A stretch of 64,000 nucleotides of DNA from Roseiarcus sp963742305 (GTDB lineage Bacteria; Pseudomonadota; Alphaproteobacteria; Rhizobiales; Beijerinckiaceae): the NCBI GenBank assembly GCA_963742305.1, contig CAVULN010000047.1:1-64000 (forward strand), read 5' to 3'. A program made the translations under genes and the position numbers. The notes under the pieces were generated by a model that searched no databases, was not told the origin of the DNA, and worked only from the letters and a program-made list of their open reading frames with translations. Every line of letters starts with the position of its first letter. Position 1 is the first letter of the stretch. This document shows, piece by piece, positions 33,129 to 40,776 of the stretch.

Positions 33129-33659
33129 CTACACCTTCTCGACCTGACCGAATTCGAGATCGACCGGGGTCGCGCGGCCGAAGATCGACACCGCGACCTT
33201 GACCCGCGAGCGGGATTCGTCGACTTCCTCGACCACCCCGTTGAAGGAGGCGAACGGCCCGTCCGCCACGCGCACGTTCTCGCCGATCTCGAACCGGATC
33301 GCCGCCTTCGGCCGCTCGACGCCGTCGGCCACCTGTCCCTTGATCCGGTCGGCCTCCATGTCCGGGATCGGCATCGGCTTTTTGTCGGCGCCGAGGAAAC
33401 CGGTCACCTTGGGGGTGTTCTTGATCAGATGGTAGACCTCGTCGGTGAGGTCGCATTTGACCAGCACGTAGCCGGGGAAGAACTTCCGCTCCGAGTTGAT
33501 CTTGCGCCCGCGGCGCATCTCGACCACCTGCTCGGTCGGAACGAGAATCTCCTCGAACCTGTCGGAGAGGCCGCGCTGGGCGGCCTGCTCGCGAATCAAT
33601 TCGGCCACCTTCTTTTCGAAGTTGGAATAGGCGTGGACGATATACCAGCGCATGTTCAT
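33129..33659 (-). CDS. nusG: Transcription termination/antitermination factor NusG
   Basis: Binds RNA polymerase and couples transcription to Rho and ribosomes. 176 residues: the NGN domain starts MRWYIVHAYSNFEKKVAELI and contains RKFFPGYVLVKCDLTDEVYHLI; the KOW domain is GENVRVADGPFASFNGVVEEVD. secE is 27 bp upstream, as usual. The usual downstream ribosomal genes (rplK-rplA) are missing; an ACP-like gene follows after 199 bp. Confidence 0.95.
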   Translation of the reverse strand: MNMRWYIVHAYSNFEKKVAELIREQAAQRGLSDRFEEILVPTEQVVEMRRGRKINSERKFFPGYVLVKCDLTDEVYHLIKNTPKVTGFLGADKKPMPIPDMEADRIKGQVADGVERPKAAIRFEIGENVRVADGPFASFNGVVEEVDESRSRVKVAVSIFGRATPVDLEFGQVEKV

Positions 33660-33686
33660 GGCTGAAGGTTCCGCACCATGCCGAAG

Positions 33687-33884
33687 CTAACCATGACGGC
33701 CGAAACCCAGGACCAGCGAAACGATTTCGCGCAGCGCCTGATCGACGAGGAGGAAGAACAGGCTCACGAACACCACAAGCGCCAAGACGAGCCCGGTGGT
33801 GACCAGGGTCTCGCGCCGGGTCGGCCAGACGACCTTGGCGCCCTCGGAGCGCACCTGCTGAATGAACTCAAACGGATTGACCAT
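33687..33884 (-). CDS. secE: Preprotein translocase subunit SecE
   Basis: 65-residue SecE with an amphipathic N-terminal helix (PFEFIQQVRSEGAKVVWPTRRE; the WPTRRET motif is diagnostic) and one transmembrane helix (VTTGLVLALVVFVSLFFLLVD). The ATG at 33884 gives the normal length of single-span SecE; the extension to 33986 is unsupported. No tRNA-Trp gene is seen upstream. Confidence 0.92.
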   Translation of the reverse strand: MVNPFEFIQQVRSEGAKVVWPTRRETLVTTGLVLALVVFVSLFFLLVDQALREIVSLVLGFGRHG

Positions 33885-34076
33885 AGCTTTCGATTTTGGG
33901 TTTGAGGCCTCCGGCTCGATGGGCGGCGCCCAGCCAGAAAAACTCGCGGCGCGGGGCCTCCCGGCGCCGCGCCACTTCGACCTCATATAGGAAAAGACCG
34001 CCTCCCGCCAAGCGAAATATGACGGCGCGCGGCAAAACTGTCACAATCGCCTGGGCGTTGGGCGCCGCCCGCCGGC

Positions 34077-35258
34077 TCAGAGGCGGAAATGCTTGGAGAG
34101 TTTCAGCCCCTGATGCTGATAACTGGAGGTTGCGTCGGCGCCGTAGAGCGCGTCCGGGGGGCCCGCCAGCTTCTCGTAGACGAGCCTGCCCACCGGCTGC
34201 CCGTCCTCGAGCAGAAACGGCACGTCGCGGCTGCGCACCTCGAGAACTGCTCGCGCGGAGGGGCGCCCGTCCGCGCCCTGCCCGAAGCCGGGATCGAAGA
34301 AGCCGGCGTAGTGGACGCGAAACTCGCCGAAGGCCGGGTCGATCGGCGCCATTTCCGCCGCGAGATCGGAGGGAATCTGCACTTTCTCGCGCGAAGCGAG
34401 GATGTAGAACTGGTCGGGATCGAGGATCAGGCGCCGGTCCGGACGCGCGTGGATCGGCTCCCAGAAGTCCTCGATCGCATAACCGCCGATCCGGCTCACG
34501 TCGATGACGTCGCTGTTCCTGATCGCCCGGTAGCCGACGACCGGCTCGCCGAGGCCCCCGAGATCGACCCTGAGCACCACGCCCTCGCGCAGGTCGAGCG
34601 GGCCGTCGGTGAGCTCGCGGCCGAGGCGCCGCTTGCGCAGGTCGGCGTCGTCGAGCGAGAACGTGCGCCGGTCCCGCTGCTGGGGGTGGCGGCTTCTGAA
34701 CCGGACCTGGTTCAGTTTCGTCCCCGCCCTGACCCGGACGCTGAAGCTGCGGGGCGAAATCTCGAGCCAGAGCTCGCCCTTGTATTCGAGCGGCACGTCG
34801 TCGAACGCCTCGCCGCGATCGACGATCAGGCGAGTGAAGATGTCGATCCGCCCGGTCGAGCTTTTCGGGTTCGCGGCGCCGGAAAGGTTGGGCCTCAGCT
34901 CCAGCCGCTCCATCAGCCGCGCGACATAGACGATCCCCTTCTCGAGCACCGCGCCCTTGCCGGCGAGCGACACCGGCTCCGCGTTCAGGCTTTTGAGCCG
35001 GTCGCGAACGGCGACCCCGCGTCCGGGCAGGAAGCTCGCGCGGACGCGATAGGCCTCCTTGCTGAGTCTCAGATCGAGGCTCGCGGGCTGAAGCTGGGAC
35101 AATTCGAGGGGAATCTCCGCCCGGATCAGCTTCCGGCCGATCATGGCCTTGATCTTCTGCCGTCCGAGCAGGCCGAACGGGGCGGAGAACAGCGCTTCCG
35201 CCACCGCCGGTTCATGCGCGTCGAGGATATGGGGAAGCGGCGTCCGGGCAGGCGTCAA
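34077..35258 (-). CDS. dcd: 2'-deoxycytidine 5'-triphosphate deaminase (two-domain)
   Basis: Deaminates dCTP to dUTP for thymidylate supply; the alphaproteobacterial form has two DCD-like domains in one chain. Visible blocks are AEIPLELSQLQPASLDLRLSKEAYRVRASFLPG, STGRIDIFTRLIVDRG, GTKLNQVRFR and, in the second half, YILASREKVQIPSDLAAEM and EVRSRDVPFLLEDGQPVGRLVYEKL. Known forms begin close to GLLGRQKIKAMIG. I choose the TTG at 35258 (GAGG eight bases upstream); the ATG at 35354 lies inside the opposite-strand SAM-II riboswitch. The start remains uncertain. Confidence 0.85.
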   Translation of the reverse strand: MTPARTPLPHILDAHEPAVAEALFSAPFGLLGRQKIKAMIGRKLIRAEIPLELSQLQPASLDLRLSKEAYRVRASFLPGRGVAVRDRLKSLNAEPVSLAGKGAVLEKGIVYVARLMERLELRPNLSGAANPKSSTGRIDIFTRLIVDRGEAFDDVPLEYKGELWLEISPRSFSVRVRAGTKLNQVRFRSRHPQQRDRRTFSLDDADLRKRRLGRELTDGPLDLREGVVLRVDLGGLGEPVVGYRAIRNSDVIDVSRIGGYAIEDFWEPIHARPDRRLILDPDQFYILASREKVQIPSDLAAEMAPIDPAFGEFRVHYAGFFDPGFGQGADGRPSARAVLEVRSRDVPFLLEDGQPVGRLVYEKLAGPPDALYGADATSSYQHQGLKLSKHFRL

Positions 35259-35342
35259 GGCTCGAGCCTCAAAGGGCGGTGCTGCGTTGTTAGCGCCTCG
35301 CCGTCTTGACGCCAAGACTTCGCGGGCGCTATGCAGAGCTTT

Positions 35343-35403
35343 ACTCGTGGTCATTTGAGCCGATCGGCTTGCCGCCACGTTAAACAACGGGCTAAAAGAT
35401 CGG
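35343..35403 (+). ncRNA. SAM-II riboswitch
   Basis: S-adenosylmethionine-binding leader that shuts down methionine synthesis genes. The P1 stem CGTGG (35346-35350) pairs with CCACG (35375-35379). The loop TCATTTGAGCC and the 3' conserved segments GTTAAACAAC and GGGCTAAAAG match the SAM-II consensus closely. The pseudoknot is supported by CCGATC (35360-35365) complementary to GATCGG (35398-35403). It lies 67 bp upstream of metZ on the same strand, the classic alphaproteobacterial arrangement. One consensus deviation is C in place of G before ATTTG. Confidence 0.88.
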
Positions 35404-35469
35404 GGCGCATTCAAACCGTCGCCTCATCTCGAGCCCATCAGGCGCCGCCGGCGCAGAGGACTTGAGCCG

Positions 35470-36696
35470 ATGACCAGCCCGCGTAAATCCCGCGATCCAA
35501 AGACCCTGAGGCCGGCGACGCAACTGATCCATGGCGGGTCGCTGCGCTCGGGATTCGACGAAACGTCGGAAGCCCTGTTTCTCACCCAAGGCTATCTCTA
35601 CGACACGATGGAGCTGTCGGAGGCGCGCTTCAAGGGCGACGATCCCGGCTTCATCTATTCGCGCTTCGCCAATCCGACGGTGACGATGTTCGAGCGGCGG
35701 ATGGCGCTCCTCGAAGGCGCCGAGGCGGCGCGGGCGACCGCGAGCGGGATGGCCGCGGTCACCGCGGCGCTGATGGGCCAGCTCAGGGCCGGCGACCACA
35801 TCGTCGCCGCGCGGGCCCTGTTCGGCTCGTGCCTCTATGTGGTCGAGGATCTTCTGCCGCGCTTCGGCGTCGCCTCGACCATTGTCGACGGCGCCGATCT
35901 CGACGCCTGGCGGGCGGCGATGCGGCCAACGACCCGGACGGCGTTCCTCGAATCGCCGACCAATCCGACGCTCGAACTCGTCGACATCGCGGGCGTCGCC
36001 GAGATCGTGCATCGGGCCGGCGCGACGCTCGTGGTCGACAATGTGTTCGCGACCCCTCTCTTTCAGCATCCCTTGAAGCTCGGCGCCGATTGCGTCGTCT
36101 ACTCGGCCACCAAGCACATCGACGGCCAGGGGCGGGTGCTCGGCGGGGTGATCCTGGCGAGCGAGAAGTTCATCGCCGACCATATCCACAATCTCCTGCG
36201 CCAGACGGGCCCGTGCCTCTCGCCGTTCAACGCCTGGACGCTGCTCAAGTCGCTGGAGACCCTGCCGGTCCGCGTCGCGGCGCAGACCCGCACCGCCGGC
36301 AAGATCGCCGATTTCCTCAGCCAGCACCCGGCGGTCAGGCGCGTACTCTATCCCGGCCGCGCCGATCACCCGCAGGCGGCGCTGGCGAAGCGGCAGATGG
36401 AGGGCGGGGGGACGATGGTGGCGCTCGAGGTTCTGGGCGGCAAGGCGGGGGCGTTCCGGGTCGCCAACGCGCTCTCCATCATCGGCATCTCCAACAATCT
36501 CGGCGATGCGAAAAGCCTCATCACCCATCCGGAGACGACCACCCACCAGCGGCTCAAGCCCGAGCAGCGGGCGGCGCTCGGGATTGCGCCGGGCCTGCTC
36601 AGATTGTCGGTCGGCCTCGAGGACGCCGACGATCTCATCGAGGATCTGGCCCAGGCGCTCGACAAGGCGGCGCCGCGGCTGGACGCCGCCGAGTAG
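35470..36696 (+). CDS. metZ: O-succinylhomoserine sulfhydrylase MetZ
   Basis: PLP enzyme that makes homocysteine from O-succinylhomoserine and sulfide. 408 residues with the Cys/Met-metabolism family motifs FIYSRFANPTVTMFERRMALLEGAE, ATASGMAAVTAALM, DNVFATPLFQHPLKLGAD, the PLP-Lys motif YSATKHIDGQGRVLGG and SLITHPETTTHQRL. AGAGGA precedes the ATG at 35470. Regulation by the upstream SAM-II riboswitch supports the methionine role over cystathionine enzymes. Confidence 0.93.
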   Translation: MTSPRKSRDPKTLRPATQLIHGGSLRSGFDETSEALFLTQGYLYDTMELSEARFKGDDPGFIYSRFANPTVTMFERRMALLEGAEAARATASGMAAVTAALMGQLRAGDHIVAARALFGSCLYVVEDLLPRFGVASTIVDGADLDAWRAAMRPTTRTAFLESPTNPTLELVDIAGVAEIVHRAGATLVVDNVFATPLFQHPLKLGADCVVYSATKHIDGQGRVLGGVILASEKFIADHIHNLLRQTGPCLSPFNAWTLLKSLETLPVRVAAQTRTAGKIADFLSQHPAVRRVLYPGRADHPQAALAKRQMEGGGTMVALEVLGGKAGAFRVANALSIIGISNNLGDAKSLITHPETTTHQRLKPEQRAALGIAPGLLRLSVGLEDADDLIEDLAQALDKAAPRLDAAE

Positions 36697-36790
36697 GCGC
36701 CCGACGCAAGCGGCGCGGCGCCCGGTCTTCGCCGCCGGAGGCCCGCGCGGGGGCGCCCGGGAGGCTTCCGGCACAACCGAAGCGCGAGTT

Positions 36791-36864
36791 GGCCCGAAGC
36801 TGATTGAAATAAGAGCAAGCAAAAGAGCTGGAATTTATTTCTTCTTATTTCTCGGAATCGGGCC
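36791..36864. repeat. Nested inverted repeat (large hairpin)
   Basis: Outer arms GGCCCGA (36791-36797) and TCGGGCC (36858-36864), inner arms GAAATAAGA (36806-36814) and TCTTATTTC (36843-36851), separated by short internal loops and a 28-nt apical loop. In RNA from either strand this would form a long stem. Confidence 0.6.
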
Positions 36865-36885
36865 GTATCAATGGGTTACGGGCAA

Positions 36886-36905
36886 TGAAATTGAAAAAAA
36901 TTTCA
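36886..36905. repeat. A/T-rich inverted repeat
   Basis: TGAAATT, six bases, AATTTCA: a 7-bp perfect stem directly between the large hairpin and the LexA-box promoter. Confidence 0.5.
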
Positions 36906-36977
36906 CCTGTCCCAGCTCGCCTCCCGGGTTGCGCCCGAACCGCCCCGGAGACAGGCAAACGCTGCCCTTGCTTGCGA

Positions 36978-36992
36978 GAACAAATATGGAAC
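36978..36992. promoter_or_regulatory. LexA (SOS) box
   Basis: GAACAAATATGGAAC, an exact GAAC-N7-GAAC, i.e. GTTC-N7-GTTC on the minus strand, the alphaproteobacterial LexA operator. It covers the -10 element of the minus-strand promoter at 36983-37011, the position expected for repression. Confidence 0.75.
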
Positions 36993-37011
36993 AAATTTTA
37001 CCTTTTGTCAA
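36983..37011 (-). promoter_or_regulatory. Consensus promoter overlapped by the LexA box
   Basis: Perfect -35 TTGACA (37011-37006), 17-bp spacer, -10 CATATT (36988-36983) on the minus strand. Transcription would start near 36975 and run left through the hairpins toward the 3' end of metZ (antisense). Confidence 0.7.
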
Positions 37012-37134
37012 GAGCGGCGAGCCATTGCGCCAAGCGAGCCAGTTAACGGGCGTGTAAGCCCGCGGCCGAGCGGGCGCAGCCAACGCACAGCAAATTCTTC
37101 ACATCGCCTTGAGTTGACGAGGCCGCGACGGAAC

Positions 37135-38133
37135 TCAAATCGGACCGAAACGCTTGTGTTCGATCGTCGGCAATCGGATCTTGCGCCACGCCCCCGGGGG
37201 AATCCCAACAAACTTCTTAAACGCGCGATTGAAGGCCGCCTCGGATTCATAGCCGACTTCAGCCGCCGCCCGCGCGACGCCGAAGCCCGTTTGCTCGAGC
37301 AGCCGACGCGCGAGCTGAAGGCGCCATCCTTTCAGATAGTGCAGCGGGGAGACGCCGACGTAATCGGAAAAACGCTCGGCGAAGACCGTGCGCGAGAGGC
37401 CGGCTTCCCGCGCGAGCCGATCCAGGGTCCACCCCTCGGCGGGGCGCGCATGAATCAGTTGCAGCGCCTTGCCGACATGCGGATCGCGCAATCCGGATAG
37501 CCATCCACGCGACTCAGTCGGGAGAGTTTCGAGGTAGCAGCGGATCACCTCGACGAACATAAGCTCGCTCAGCTTGGCGAGGACCGTCTCGCCGCCAGCC
37601 CGGCCGCTGCCGCCCTCCCTGAGCGCCATAGTGAACAGGTCGGTCACCCAACGTCCGCCGTCGGTCGGTCTTGTCACCCGCAGCATCGCGGGAAGGGCCG
37701 CGAGCAGCGGGTTGAACGGCCGCGCGTCGCAGCCGAGATAGCCGCAGACAAAGCGAGTCCGCTCGTGTCCCTCGCCGCCGCGTATGAGCGTGAACGGCAA
37801 ATGCTTATCGACAGGCTTGTAGTACATCGCCATGTCTGGCTTTCCCCGCACACCCGCCTCGGAGCCCATCACGTTGGGCGCGCCGCCGGGAAAAACGACC
37901 ACGTCGCCCGCATTGAGATTGAGAGGCGGCGCGGAGCCATCGCTCAGAGCCGCCCAACAGGACCCGGCCAGGATGGCGTGAAAGGATATGACGTGCTCGA
38001 CGCCCGGCATGACGGCGGTGGCAATCTCCGCGCTCCCCGGCGATTCGCCGGTCCAGGGGTAACCCGCGTCAATATCGAAATACACTGCGCCGTTGAGCCG
38101 CACGGCGCGAAGCACATCGGATACGACGTCCAT
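37135..38133 (-). CDS. AraC-family transcriptional regulator
   Basis: 332 residues with an N-terminal cupin-type effector domain (AraC_binding family; VEHVISFHAILAGSCWAAL, LNAGDVVVFPGGAPNVM) and a C-terminal pair of HTH motifs (GWTLDRLAREAGLSRTVFAERF; VARAAAEVGYESEAAFNRAFKKFVG). The start is taken at the ATG 38133 (MDVVSDVLRAVRLNG). It is divergent from the FAD oxidoreductase gene with two inverted repeats between them, so it probably controls that gene. Confidence 0.88.
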   Translation of the reverse strand: MDVVSDVLRAVRLNGAVYFDIDAGYPWTGESPGSAEIATAVMPGVEHVISFHAILAGSCWAALSDGSAPPLNLNAGDVVVFPGGAPNVMGSEAGVRGKPDMAMYYKPVDKHLPFTLIRGGEGHERTRFVCGYLGCDARPFNPLLAALPAMLRVTRPTDGGRWVTDLFTMALREGGSGRAGGETVLAKLSELMFVEVIRCYLETLPTESRGWLSGLRDPHVGKALQLIHARPAEGWTLDRLAREAGLSRTVFAERFSDYVGVSPLHYLKGWRLQLARRLLEQTGFGVARAAAEVGYESEAAFNRAFKKFVGIPPGAWRKIRLPTIEHKRFGPI

Positions 38134-38158
38134 GCGACCGTTCCCCAATCCGCTGCGT

Positions 38159-38176
38159 CAGTTGTAACGGCAACTG
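38159..38176. promoter_or_regulatory. Inverted repeat in the araC-type/oxidoreductase intergenic region
   Basis: CAGTTG-TAACGG-CAACTG, perfect 6-bp arms, 26 bp upstream of the regulator start: a candidate operator. Confidence 0.4.
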
Positions 38177-38200
38177 GTCCCGACCTGCAACCTCGCCGAA

Positions 38201-38212
38201 TAACCTCGGTTA
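38201..38212. promoter_or_regulatory. Second short palindrome in the same region
   Basis: TAACC-TC-GGTTA, perfect 5-bp arms, between the divergent genes. Confidence 0.3.
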
Positions 38213-38317
38213 GCGCTTCGCAAGACCGAGCAAGAAAAGCGGACGATCGGGCATTCCAGCGCCGCACGCCGGACACTAACGTTCGGAGAATTGTGACCCA
38301 CCTTCTTGGAGCGCGCC

Positions 38318-39691
38318 ATGAAAACCGAGACCATTACCCGTTTCGCAACATCGTTGCGTGGATCCGTCGTTCAAGAAGGAGATGCGGGCTACGACGACGC
38401 CCGCAAACTCTACAACGCGATGATCGACAAGCGCCCAAAGCTCATCGCGCGCTGTGTCGACGCAGCCGACGTGATCGCGGCCGTCAATTTCGGCCGCGAC
38501 AACGGGCTGCCCATCGCGATCCGCGCCGGCGCGCACAATGGGGCCGGGTTTGCCAGCGTCGACGACGGATTGGTGATTGACCTGTCGACCATGCGGGGCG
38601 TGCGGGTCGATCCGAAGGGACGCACTGCGAGGGTGGGAGCGGGCTGCACGACCGGGGAGGTCGACCACGCCACGCACGCATTCGGACAAGCCGTGCCCTT
38701 CGGAATCATCTCGACCACTGGGGTCGCCGGCCTGACCCTTAGCGGCGGGCACGGCTACCTCTCGCGCCAATACGGCCTGGCCTGCGATAACCTCATCGAG
38801 GCGGACGTGGTGCTGGCCGACGGCAGCTTCGTGACCGCCAGCGAAAGCGAGAACAGCGATCTCCTGTGGGCGCTCCGCGGCGGCGGGGGGAATTTCGGCG
38901 TCGTCACCAGCTTGCTGTTCCGCACCCATCCGGCGAGCGAGTTGTACGCCGGGCCGATCATTTTCGATCTCGCTGACGCTGCTGCCGTGATGCGCTGGTA
39001 TCGCGAGTTCCAAAAGACCGCGCCGGAACCGTTCTACGTCTTCCTTGGCCTGCAGACCGTCCCGCCCGGAGACCCCTTTCCGTCTGAGCATTGGAACAAG
39101 CGCATGTGCGTTCTCCTCGTCGCGCACAACGGCGAGAACGCCGAGGTGGAGGTGAAGGCCATCCGCCGCGCCCTACCAAAGCCGCTTATCGATTGGGCGG
39201 GGCCGATGGCCTATCCAGCGCTGCAGAGCATGTTCGATGCGCTGAACCCCCCAGGGATGCAATGGTACTGGAAAGGCGACTTCGTCGCGTCGTTGCCGGA
39301 CGCGGCCATCGAGGCGCACATCGCACACGCGGCCAAGGCGCCGAGCTACTTCTCGCTTATGCACCTCTATCCGATCGACGGCGCGGTGCAGAAGGCCAAG
39401 TGCGGCACGGCCTGGAGCGCCCGCGACGCGGCCTATTCGATGGTCATCGCCGGCATCGATCCGGACCCCCTCAAAGCGGGCCAGTTGAAGGAATGGGCGA
39501 CAGCCTATTGGCGGGCGGTCCACCCCTATGATCTCGCAGGCGCCTATACGAATTTCATGATGGGCGACGAAGGCGAGGATCGCATCAGGGCCAGTTTTGG
39601 CGACAACTATCCGCGACTGAAGGCGCTCAAGGCAAAATACGACCCAGCGAACCTGTTCCGGGTCAACCAAAACATCCGGCCGGCCGATTGA
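38318..39691 (+). CDS. FAD-binding oxidoreductase, berberine-bridge-enzyme-like
   Basis: 457 residues with a PCMH-type FAD domain and C-terminal BBE domain (YDPANLFRVNQNI is the hallmark end). The His that usually carries FAD is in IRAGAHNGAG; the second covalent Cys of bicovalent members is not present (ISTTGVAGLTLSGGHGYLSRQYGL has Ser/Thr there). It likely oxidises an alcohol, sugar or aromatic compound. The ATG at 38318 has GGAG six bases upstream. It is divergent from an AraC regulator, so substrate-inducible expression is probable. Confidence 0.85.
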   Translation: MKTETITRFATSLRGSVVQEGDAGYDDARKLYNAMIDKRPKLIARCVDAADVIAAVNFGRDNGLPIAIRAGAHNGAGFASVDDGLVIDLSTMRGVRVDPKGRTARVGAGCTTGEVDHATHAFGQAVPFGIISTTGVAGLTLSGGHGYLSRQYGLACDNLIEADVVLADGSFVTASESENSDLLWALRGGGGNFGVVTSLLFRTHPASELYAGPIIFDLADAAAVMRWYREFQKTAPEPFYVFLGLQTVPPGDPFPSEHWNKRMCVLLVAHNGENAEVEVKAIRRALPKPLIDWAGPMAYPALQSMFDALNPPGMQWYWKGDFVASLPDAAIEAHIAHAAKAPSYFSLMHLYPIDGAVQKAKCGTAWSARDAAYSMVIAGIDPDPLKAGQLKEWATAYWRAVHPYDLAGAYTNFMMGDEGEDRIRASFGDNYPRLKALKAKYDPANLFRVNQNIRPAD

Positions 39692-39813
39692 CGGCGAGCA
39701 GTCCGCGACCGGGCGCGGATTTTTCAACCCTGCGCCTGCGTTTTCATCATGAAACGAGGGCCGAAACGTGCGAATCTGGGCCAAGCAAGAACCCGACCCT
39801 AGGGAGCCCCGCC

Positions 39814-40757
39814 ATGCCGTCGCAAGTCTTTTCCGGAACCATTCCGGCCCTCATGACCCCCTGCGGGGACGACCGCCGGCCCGATTTCGACGCCCTTGTC
39901 GCGCATGGGAAAACAGCTGATCGGCGCCGGAATGTCGGGGGTGGTCTATTGCGGCTCGATGGGCGACTGGCCGCTGCTCACCGATCGAACAGAGGATGGA
40001 GGGCGTCGAACGCCTGGCGAAGGCCGGCCTCCCGGTCATCGTCGGCACGGGCGCGCAGAACACCGATCAGGCCGCAGCCCTCGCCCGTCACGCCAGCGAA
40101 AAGGGAGCGCGGGGGCTCATGATCATCCCCCGCGTGCTCTCGCGCGGCGCCTCGGCCGCGGCTCAGCGCGGCCATTTCAGGGCCGTGCTCGAGGCCGCGG
40201 TCGACCTGCCGTCGGTCATCTACAACAGCCCCTATTACGGCTTCCAGACCCGGGCCGAGCTCTTCTTCGAATTGCGCAAGGAATTTCCCCATCTGGTCGG
40301 GTTCAAGGAGTTCGGCGGCGCCGAGTCGCTCAGCTACGCGGCCGAGCATATCGCCGGACGGGCTGACGACGTCGCGCTGATGGTCGGCGTCGACACGCAG
40401 CTGTTCCATGGGCTCGTCAATTGCGGCGCCTGCGGCGTCATTACGGGCATCGGCAACGTGCTGCCGCGCGAGGTGCTGAGGCTCGTCGAGCTTTGCCAGC
40501 GCGCGGCAAAAGGCGACGCCCATGCGCGGCGCCTCGCGCTCGAACTCGAGAGCGCGCTCGGGCCCTTGTCGGAATTCGACGAGGGGGTCGATCTCGTCCT
40601 CTACTTCAAGCGCCTGATGACGCTCGTCGGCCATGACGAATACGCCCTGCAGCTCAACGCCTTCGACGGATTGAGCCCCTCGCAGGAGGGCATGGCGAAG
40701 AGAAGGCTCGCGACGTTCCGCGCCTGGTGGGCCTCCTGGCCGGGCGCGAAGGACTGA
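39814..40757 (+). CDS. DapA-family lyase/deaminase, hydroxyproline-type (frameshifted)
   Basis: TIM-barrel Schiff-base enzyme of the dihydrodipicolinate synthase superfamily. It starts MPSQVFSGTIPALMTPCGDD at 39814 (GGGAG upstream). Extra bases near 39913 (A-run) and 39988 shift the frame twice; removing them gives VAHGKQLIGAGMSGVVYCGS, then GDWPLLTDEQRMEGVERLAK. IYNSPYYGF and the Schiff-base Lys in LVGFKEFGGAESL follow. Adjacent to a hydroxyproline epimerase, so it is probably the 1-pyrroline-4-hydroxy-2-carboxylate deaminase step; this is inference from context. Confidence 0.75.
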
Positions 40758-40776
40758 GCGCCAGGGGCTGACAGAA

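Larger units (their letters stand above)
36697..37134. other. Gene-free AT-rich island between metZ and the AraC gene
   Basis: 438 bp between two converging 3' ends. From about 36800 to 37010 it is much richer in A+T than its surroundings. It contains a long nested hairpin, a second A/T hairpin, a LexA box and a consensus promoter pointing left (minus strand), each listed separately. No conserved protein-coding frame is visible. Confidence 0.7.

Noticed and set aside
33885..34076. tRNA-Trp expected upstream of secE
   Set aside because: The interval was read and contains no tRNA cloverleaf-like sequence or T-loop motif.
36977..37058. Small ORF on the plus strand (MEQILPFVKSGEPLRQASQL..., 23 codons) overlapping the LexA box
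   Set aside because: No ribosome-binding site or hydrophobic character; its ATG lies inside the LexA box and the promoter points the other way.
36868..37083. 71-codon minus-strand ORF crossing the LexA-box promoter
   Set aside because: It would start upstream of the promoter and has no recognisable motif or ribosome site; treated as chance.
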